Shown here one piece after another: positions 20,321-24,425 of a stretch of 24,425 nt of DNA. Numbering within the stretch: position 1 is the first letter of the stretch; every line of letters starts with the position of its first letter. Position numbers and translations under genes: made by a program. The notes under the pieces are model-generated. The model saw nothing but the letters and a program-made list of their open reading frames with translations. It was not told where the DNA came from and searched no databases. Source of the DNA: Candidatus Taylorbacteria bacterium RIFCSPHIGHO2_02_FULL_46_13 (GTDB lineage Bacteria; Patescibacteriota; Minisyncoccia; Phycocordibacterales; DSPV01); NCBI GenBank assembly GCA_001821015.1, contig MHRQ01000021.1, positions 1 through 24,425 on the forward strand, in the 5' to 3' direction.

Positions 20321-20971
20321 TTATTTTAGAAAGTAGGTGTGCACCGTAACACTAAATTGATACCTATTTTCTTCGCTATTGCTGGCGGCTGGTTTGGTAT
20401 CAACGCTCTGTGTGTCAACCTTGGTGTCAGCTTTTGCATTACCCCCGATAGAAATCGCCACCACATCTGAAAGTTCCAAACTCTTCTCAAGCTCTCGGGT
20501 AAACCTCATAAAATCGGGGTAACTTGCCTTAAAACTTATCACCAGCTCAAGGGTACCAGTACTCAAAGATGGCGCGGAGGGCAGGGCAGATGGGGCTGAA
20601 GTCTCTGCCGAAACCGCTTCGGTGGCGAGGGCGCCCGCGGCGGTCTCATGAAAACTGAAGGAATCAATCGTAATGCCAAACACCAATGCGAGATTCGTCA
20701 TATCCCGAGCCAACTGAACTCCGTCCGCTCTGTCTGGAAGCATTATTTGGAGCCTCCTTAAATTCTCGGGAGAAAAAGAATCATAGGTTGCCAACAGATT
20801 CTGACGCAAGATGCGAACTTGGTTGGCGTTATTGAGCGCTTCCTCGTACTTCTGTTTCTCGTCCCGAAGACTTTGAATGACGCTGTACTCTGGACGCAAA
20901 AAACCGAGTACACCCCATACGGATGCGGCAAGCATAAGTATCGGTAGTATGTTTTTAGTAAACAAAGGCAT
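20321..20971 (-). CDS. pilO: PilO-like pilus assembly protein
   Basis: A 216-residue protein with an N-terminal membrane helix (about 7-25), a coiled-coil-like segment (about 30-65), then two ferredoxin-like halves. The segments LPDRADGVQLARDMTNLALVFGITIDSF and FKASYPDFMRFTRELEKSLELSDV are typical of PilO. An Ala/Ser/Pro-rich linker (about 108-138) separates them. PilO pairs with PilN in the periplasmic or extracytoplasmic alignment complex. The gene follows the PilN-like gene by 2 nt. Confidence 0.82.
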   Translation of the reverse strand: MPLFTKNILPILMLAASVWGVLGFLRPEYSVIQSLRDEKQKYEEALNNANQVRILRQNLLATYDSFSPENLRRLQIMLPDRADGVQLARDMTNLALVFGITIDSFSFHETAAGALATEAVSAETSAPSALPSAPSLSTGTLELVISFKASYPDFMRFTRELEKSLELSDVVAISIGGNAKADTKVDTQSVDTKPAASNSEENRYQFSVTVHTYFLK

Positions 20972-20973
20972 GA

Positions 20974-21561
20974 TTATTGTTCGGTGATATACTTTTTGTA
21001 GTCTACCAGGGCTGGATCTATGTTTGCACTAAAGGTAAAGGAAACATCCCCGTTTTTACCGAGCGAGAAACTTGAGAAGGATGGATCTTTGAGAAACAGC
21101 ACACTCTCAAATTCCCCAGCCTGCAAGATCAGAGAGTTGTAGCTACCGGCGGTACCCACAAGCGTGATAGAAACCTGCCCTGAATCAGATGTTTTTGAAG
21201 CGAGACTTGAAAAGGTTATGTTCTCGTAGGTAGATTTTTCCAATTCCTCTAAAATCTTAGAGGTGGCGAGGTGGCGGCTGATCAAGGAGTTAGCAATGCG
21301 TAATTTTGCGCTCACGCGCGTAAGCTCTGCTATCGTAGAAAGCTCAAATGAAGCCTTGGCGTCCACAAGGTTTTGATTGAGGGTAGTGATATCCCCCTTC
21401 AGGACATACTTCGTGATAAAAACCGCCGCCACTAACCCAATCGTGACAATAAAAATAACCACCGCAATGACAGACAATAGGCTAATGCGACTAGAAATCA
21501 CCTGCGGAGTCGACATGACCGACTGCTTGGGGATGAATGAAGGTTGAAATTTTGCGTCCAT
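20974..21561 (-). CDS. pilN: PilN-like pilus assembly protein
   Basis: A 195-residue protein with a short cytoplasmic N-terminus (1-28), one membrane helix (about 29-52), a helical segment and a C-terminal domain with ENITFSSLAS and SITLVGTAGSYNSLILQAGEFE, the pattern of PilN-type proteins. The N-terminal FQPSFIPKQ may correspond to the PilM-binding NFLP-like motif of PilN (inference). The start at 21561 directly abuts CTAACGGG of leader element B, and a 10-codon ORF ends 4 nt before it. Confidence 0.78.
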   Translation of the reverse strand: MDAKFQPSFIPKQSVMSTPQVISSRISLLSVIAVVIFIVTIGLVAAVFITKYVLKGDITTLNQNLVDAKASFELSTIAELTRVSAKLRIANSLISRHLATSKILEELEKSTYENITFSSLASKTSDSGQVSITLVGTAGSYNSLILQAGEFESVLFLKDPSFSSFSLGKNGDVSFTFSANIDPALVDYKKYITEQ

Positions 21562-21663
21562 CCCGTTAGAAATTATAAATTTTGATAAAGTTGGTCATCA
21601 ATATTCTTTTCTCTCTATCTCTATAATATCGGTTTACTATACTTCGCTGAATTTCTAACGGGA
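21560..21663 (-). promoter_or_regulatory. Leader element B upstream of pilN
   Basis: Nearly identical to element A before pilT: five differences, all G/C to A/T transitions, no indels. The 14-bp inverted repeat ends and the short ORF are kept; the ribosome binding site is weaker (AAAAGAA). An extra 5' arm copy lies at 21689-21702. Confidence 0.85.
21566..21598 (-). CDS. Leader peptide MTNFIKIYNF upstream of pilN
   Basis: A 10-codon ORF differing from the pilT leader by Ser3 to Asn. Its stop TAA lies 4 nt before the pilN ATG. The 3' arm of the long inverted repeat covers its last codons, so a translating ribosome would open that arm. Confidence 0.55.
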   Translation of the reverse strand: MTNFIKIYNF

Positions 21664-21718
21664 CAAGTCCTCTAAGGTAATTTTCGCGACTTCTAACGGG
21701 ATCCATATATACACCCTT

Positions 21719-21724
21719 ATTATA
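21719..21724 (-). promoter_or_regulatory. Putative -10 of the pilN operon
   Basis: Consensus TATAAT on the minus strand; no clear -35. Transcription would begin near 21712 and include leader element B in a 5' UTR of about 150 nt. Confidence 0.5.
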
Positions 21725-21812
21725 CAACGCGTCCGCTAGGTAACGCTACGTCCCCGTTGTACCCAAAGTTGGCCTAGGATGAGAGATACTGAACACATTC
21801 ACTTCCAAAGTA

Positions 21813-21841
21813 TTGACAATCATAATGACTCGTGCTATGCT
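21813..21841 (+). promoter_or_regulatory. Strong sigma70-like promoter of the plus-strand gene
   Basis: TTGACA (21813-21818), 17-nt spacer ending TGC, then TATGCT (21836-21841). This is the closest match to a consensus promoter in the window. Confidence 0.85.
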
Positions 21842-21890
21842 CCTTACTAGCAGTTCTCAACAATTCAACATTCAACCAAAGGAGCACAAA

Positions 21891-22595
21891 ATGAAAAATT
21901 ACAGAAATGGTGAGGTGGCCTACTACGACCCAACCAAACGGTCCGGCAACATGAGGCTCTCCGGAGGGACCGAGTACATTCCCTTCGTCCTTAGCCGACA
22001 GAGGCCATTTATTGCGGGCTTCCGCGAACCAGTATTTGGTTGCGAGTGCGAGACCAAGATTCCCTCCGTGGGAAGTAAGGTCATCGTCTCACTGGCATTT
22101 ACATCCCAAAGGGAAACCACAAAATCGCGGCACTCTCTCGTAAGGCGTACCGAAGTGGTTGAGTGGGGGTTTGCCACGTCCTATGACATGGCGGCACGGG
22201 TTATTTCGACACGGCCGAAATATGAAGTCGTAGAATACGTCTTTTACGACGGCAAGCCAGTGTCAGTAAACCAGCGCCGCGTGATTAACTTCGGCACCGC
22301 AATACAGCTACAAGCGACATACCCACGTGGAGTGGTGAAAGATCCGCTCGCGGCCGAGTACAGTTTCCTCGGATTCACCTATCGCCGGCGGTTCTACCTC
22401 CTGGAAGACGCATTCCTAGAAGGCACAAAGAGGACACAATGTCCTGATCCGCGGCCAAGCCCGACAGCCGAGGTGGCGCCCTTCCAGCCAACCAATGAGG
22501 AAGGAACTCTCTTGGCGACAATACAACAGGTTCTCTCGCTACCCCAGATCGCAAGGCAAAAACAACAAAGACAATCCGAGCTTGTGGTAGCGTAA
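21891..22595 (+). CDS. Unknown protein, N-terminus resembling a cold-shock domain
   Basis: 234 residues from the ATG at 21891. AAAGGAG lies 6 nt upstream. An ATG at 21813 is in the same frame but lies on the -35 box, so it is not used. The first 30 residues, with NGEVAYYDPTKRSGNMRL and GGTEYIPFVLS, resemble the cold-shock domain pattern (GxVKWFNxxKGFGFI...VFVH), but the aromatic RNP residues are mostly missing. The middle has several Arg/Tyr-rich beta segments; the C-terminus is Pro/Gln-rich and probably disordered. It lies on the opposite strand between pilM and pilN, with its own promoter and terminator, and looks GC-richer than its neighbours. Cargo of recent arrival is plausible. Confidence 0.75.
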   Translation: MKNYRNGEVAYYDPTKRSGNMRLSGGTEYIPFVLSRQRPFIAGFREPVFGCECETKIPSVGSKVIVSLAFTSQRETTKSRHSLVRRTEVVEWGFATSYDMAARVISTRPKYEVVEYVFYDGKPVSVNQRRVINFGTAIQLQATYPRGVVKDPLAAEYSFLGFTYRRRFYLLEDAFLEGTKRTQCPDPRPSPTAEVAPFQPTNEEGTLLATIQQVLSLPQIARQKQQRQSELVVA

Positions 22596-22610
22596 CGAAT
22601 CAAAAAAACA

Positions 22611-22647
22611 AAAGGCTTCGCGCACACGCGAAGCCTTTTCTTTTTTT
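22611..22647 (+). terminator. Rho-independent terminator
   Basis: Perfect 12-bp stem AAAGGCTTCGCG / CGCGAAGCCTTT with loop CACA, then a T-rich run. It ends the plus-strand gene 16 nt after its stop. Confidence 0.92.
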
Positions 22648-22728
22648 ACATCAAAAGCAGGTTATGTAACCTTCCGCTTCACTCTAAGCGAGGGTGAACT
22701 TTTGCAGAACCTTGCGTAGCGTGGCGGC

Positions 22729-22773
22729 GCTCGCCCTAACAAGTTTTGCTTCGCAAAATTTGCGAGGGCGAGC
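22729..22773. repeat. Hairpin downstream of pilM
   Basis: Arms GCTCGCCCT / AGGGCGAGC, with a second inner stem AAGTTTTGC / GCAAAATTT around TTC. There is no long U-run. It may act as an mRNA 3' end or a genome repeat. The rest of 22648-22830 shows no gene. Confidence 0.75.
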
Positions 22774-22830
22774 AGAGCAAAAATCAAGCAGGATTTTATG
22801 CGTGTTTAAAAATCCTAACCCGAGCGACCT

Positions 22831-23955
22831 CTAGGACATTTCTTGGAGTTTCCTAAGCGCGATGCCGATCGCCACTGAAAATTCAGGCCCCGCGCGCTGT
22901 AACGTATTTCGGAGAAATGCCGGCGACTCAACCTTCGCGAAGGGGTCGGCCATGACCACCTCGGTCTCAAAGAAATCTTTGGCGAACGTATGAAATTCTT
23001 TTAGAAGCGCGCCTCCGCCGGAAAGCATCACCTTGCTTAAGCTTTGCCCGGTTCGCTTCTCATAATTTAAAACCACACGGTTTGCTTCCGAACAAATGTA
23101 CGCGAGTGTGGTGGACACGAGCTCATAGATATCGCGACGGCCACTCGTCGTATCAAGACCCATATTCCTTTTTAAGAGCTCGGCCTCTTTGACGGAAAGA
23201 GCGAGCGCCCGAGAGAGCGACTGCGTGATATCTTGCGATCCGCGATTGATCATGTGCGAGCTTTTGACTACGCCTCGATCAACAATATAGAGCTTTGTCG
23301 TCGCCGCTCCCATATCAAAAATCATCAGCGGTTTTAATTCTTGGGTAAGCACCGCGCGAATCGTGCTAAAAATCTCCACTTCATAAAATGAAGAATTGAG
23401 ACCGACAGACTTCACTAAATCCTGATAATTACGAACCGCATCGTTGTGAATGACAGCCAACAGAACATCCACCATCCGCCCCGTTTTTATATCGGGACCC
23501 TCATGCGTGCCAAACGGATAGGTCACGCCGCTCGTCTCTTTTGGAATGACCCACCAATCCAAGGTGACTTCGGTAATGGGAACGGGAATATATTTACGCG
23601 CTTCAATTGGCACCATCTGCGCGAATTGCTGCTCACCCACAAGCGGCAACTCAATCGTGGTAACCAAGCTTGAAGAAATAGGTATGGCGATACCGCACTC
23701 GCGGCTTGAAATCTTCGCCTCGCGCAATACATCCACGAGCGCTTCCCCCATTTTGCTCACTGAAAGCTTGACCGCATTGCCGATTTCTGCGTTGCCGTAG
23801 GGACCAATGGCAAGCTCCCCATACGTCTCTAGCACGGCGTGCCCCGCGTGCTTTCCCAATTGCACAACTTTCACGGATGAAGAGCCGAAGTCAATACCCA
23901 CTGCGCTTGCGCCGCCGCCTCTAAAGAGGTTAGATATGGTTGTCAGGGGATTCAT
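22831..23955 (-). CDS. pilM: Type IV pilus assembly protein PilM
   Basis: An actin-like ATPase of 374 residues from the ATG at 23955 (MNPLTTISNLF); a start six codons upstream (23973) is possible. Phosphate-1 motif AVGIDFGSSSVKVVQL, phosphate-2 motif IFDMGAATTKLYIVDRG and adenosine motif VMLSGGGALLKEF are all present. PilM binds the cytoplasmic tail of PilN and links the assembly complex to the motors. In other bacteria pilM directly precedes pilN; here a plus-strand gene and about 1.27 kb separate them, which suggests an insertion into an ancestral pilMNOP unit. Confidence 0.95.
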   Translation of the reverse strand: MNPLTTISNLFRGGGASAVGIDFGSSSVKVVQLGKHAGHAVLETYGELAIGPYGNAEIGNAVKLSVSKMGEALVDVLREAKISSRECGIAIPISSSLVTTIELPLVGEQQFAQMVPIEARKYIPVPITEVTLDWWVIPKETSGVTYPFGTHEGPDIKTGRMVDVLLAVIHNDAVRNYQDLVKSVGLNSSFYEVEIFSTIRAVLTQELKPLMIFDMGAATTKLYIVDRGVVKSSHMINRGSQDITQSLSRALALSVKEAELLKRNMGLDTTSGRRDIYELVSTTLAYICSEANRVVLNYEKRTGQSLSKVMLSGGGALLKEFHTFAKDFFETEVVMADPFAKVESPAFLRNTLQRAGPEFSVAIGIALRKLQEMS

Positions 23956-23982
23956 GATGTAAATTCTTGCCAATAAATCAAT

Positions 23983-24090
23983 TACCTCGGGGCAGAGCCC
24001 CGAGGTATGACCCGAGGCTTCGCCGCATAATAATCTTGGAAACCAACGGTTTCCAAACTTTCCTTAGCGGAACCGCGCGGCAGAGCCGCG
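23983..24090. repeat. Three hairpins upstream of pilM
   Basis: TACCTCGGGGC-AGA-GCCCCGAGGTA (23983-24007), TTGGAAACC-AAC-GGTTTCCAA (24036-24056) and CGCGGC-AGA-GCCGCG (24076-24090). The first and third share the GGC-AGA-GCC top. They lie between the divergent pilM and comF-like genes. Confidence 0.8.
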
Positions 24091-24125
24091 GGGAAATCCG
24101 CTTCGCGTATTATAGCATTCTGTCG

Positions 24126-24131
24126 TATAAC
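24126..24131 (+). promoter_or_regulatory. Putative -10 box of the comF-like gene (leaderless)
   Basis: TATAAC, 6 nt before the ATG at 24138; no Shine-Dalgarno and no clear -35. Confidence 0.4.
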
Positions 24132-24137
24132 TTATAT

Positions 24138-24425
24138 ATGGTGGCTTTAAAAACAGTCTTACATCGTTTCGCGAGGGGTTTTATAGACCTCCTTCTTCCG
24201 CAAGCGGCGGAGGTCCGCTTTCTTGAGGACGCAAGCGTTGCAAGCTTGTTGCAAAAGGCGCGACCTGCAAGCAAAGAGCTACCAGGAATAATTTCTGTGT
24301 TTGATTATCGAGATCCGCTGATAAAGCGGATGGTATGGGAAATAAAATTTAGAGGGAACCGGCGGCTCGCAAAGCTCGCCGCCGACGTTTTGTACGAACA
24401 CCTTCTTGCCGAGTTAAGCGAACTG
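24138..24425 (+). CDS. ComF-family phosphoribosyltransferase-like protein, 3' part outside window
   Basis: An open frame of 96 codons that runs off the window. The segment SVFDYRDPLIKRMVWEIKFRGNR is the conserved block of ComF/ComFC proteins (pattern YxxPlrxlIhxlKfrg), followed by RLAKLAADVLYEHL. The N-terminal zinc-binding cysteines (CxxC...C) usual in ComF are absent, and the N-terminus is a short helix (FARGFIDLLLPQAAEVRFLED). ComF proteins take part in natural DNA uptake, so its place beside type IV pilus genes fits a competence role. The phosphoribosyltransferase core lies outside the window. Confidence 0.75.
   Translation, partial: MVALKTVLHRFARGFIDLLLPQAAEVRFLEDASVASLLQKARPASKELPGIISVFDYRDPLIKRMVWEIKFRGNRRLAKLAADVLYEHLLAELSEL

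Noticed and set aside
21813..21890. Longer N-terminus for the plus-strand unknown protein
   Set aside because: This stretch contains the -35, the -10 and the Shine-Dalgarno of the gene, so it is upstream sequence.

Overview
The window reads as a chromosomal segment of a Candidate Phyla Radiation (Patescibacteria, Parcubacteria-like) bacterium. The evidence is a type IV pilus system with short, divergent components, several prepilin-like proteins with long leaders, small VirB2-like membrane proteins, a group I intron in the initiator tRNA gene, tRNA genes without encoded CCA, and few Shine-Dalgarno sequences. TGA is used as a stop (for example in gatC), so the Gracilibacteria/Absconditabacteria recoding does not apply. 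No 16S rRNA gene is present, so the assignment is inference.

Layout. 1-83: 38-bp tandem repeat at the window edge. 73-1273: LAGLIDADG homing endonuclease and two small membrane proteins. 1313-2368: an unusual tRNA region with an intact tRNA-Met(CAU), one tRNA 5' half, two tRNA 3' halves, a 70-residue membrane protein, and an initiator tRNA interrupted by a 217-nt group I intron. 2664-5456: membrane SH3b/HEPN-like protein, gatA and gatC, with telomere-like heptamers between the gat genes. 5506-10979: ligA, four minor pilins and the prepilin peptidase, reading on the minus strand as pilD, pilins, ligA. 11107-13313: a small VirB2-like pilin and a large secreted protein carrying the same VirB2-like domain at its C-terminus. 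13440-13949: major pilin with its own promoter. 14212-14910: a REP-associated (Y1) transposase-like gene flanked by REP-like hairpins. 14956-21561: pilC, pilT, a response regulator, pilB, and pilP-, pilO- and pilN-like genes. 21891-22595: a lone plus-strand gene with strong expression signals. 22831-23955: pilM. 24138 to the end: start of a comF-like gene.

The pilus genes together cover most of a type IVa machine: PilD processes PilA and the minor pilins, PilB extends, PilT retracts, PilC is the platform, and PilM/N/O/P form the inner-membrane assembly complex. A receiver-only regulator sits between pilB and pilT. No secretin is seen.

The most interesting signals are non-coding. (1) A 105-bp leader element is repeated before pilT and pilN. 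It has a conserved 10-codon upstream ORF that ends 4 nt before the start codon, and a long-range inverted repeat that would bury that start codon; a diverged copy precedes pilB. (2) Three successive minor pilin genes carry large inverted repeats exactly over the codons of the prepilin cleavage site. (3) A REP-like hairpin family surrounds a Y1 transposase gene and supplies part of its promoter. (4) Several genes have a -10 box 6-7 nt before the start codon, which suggests leaderless mRNAs.
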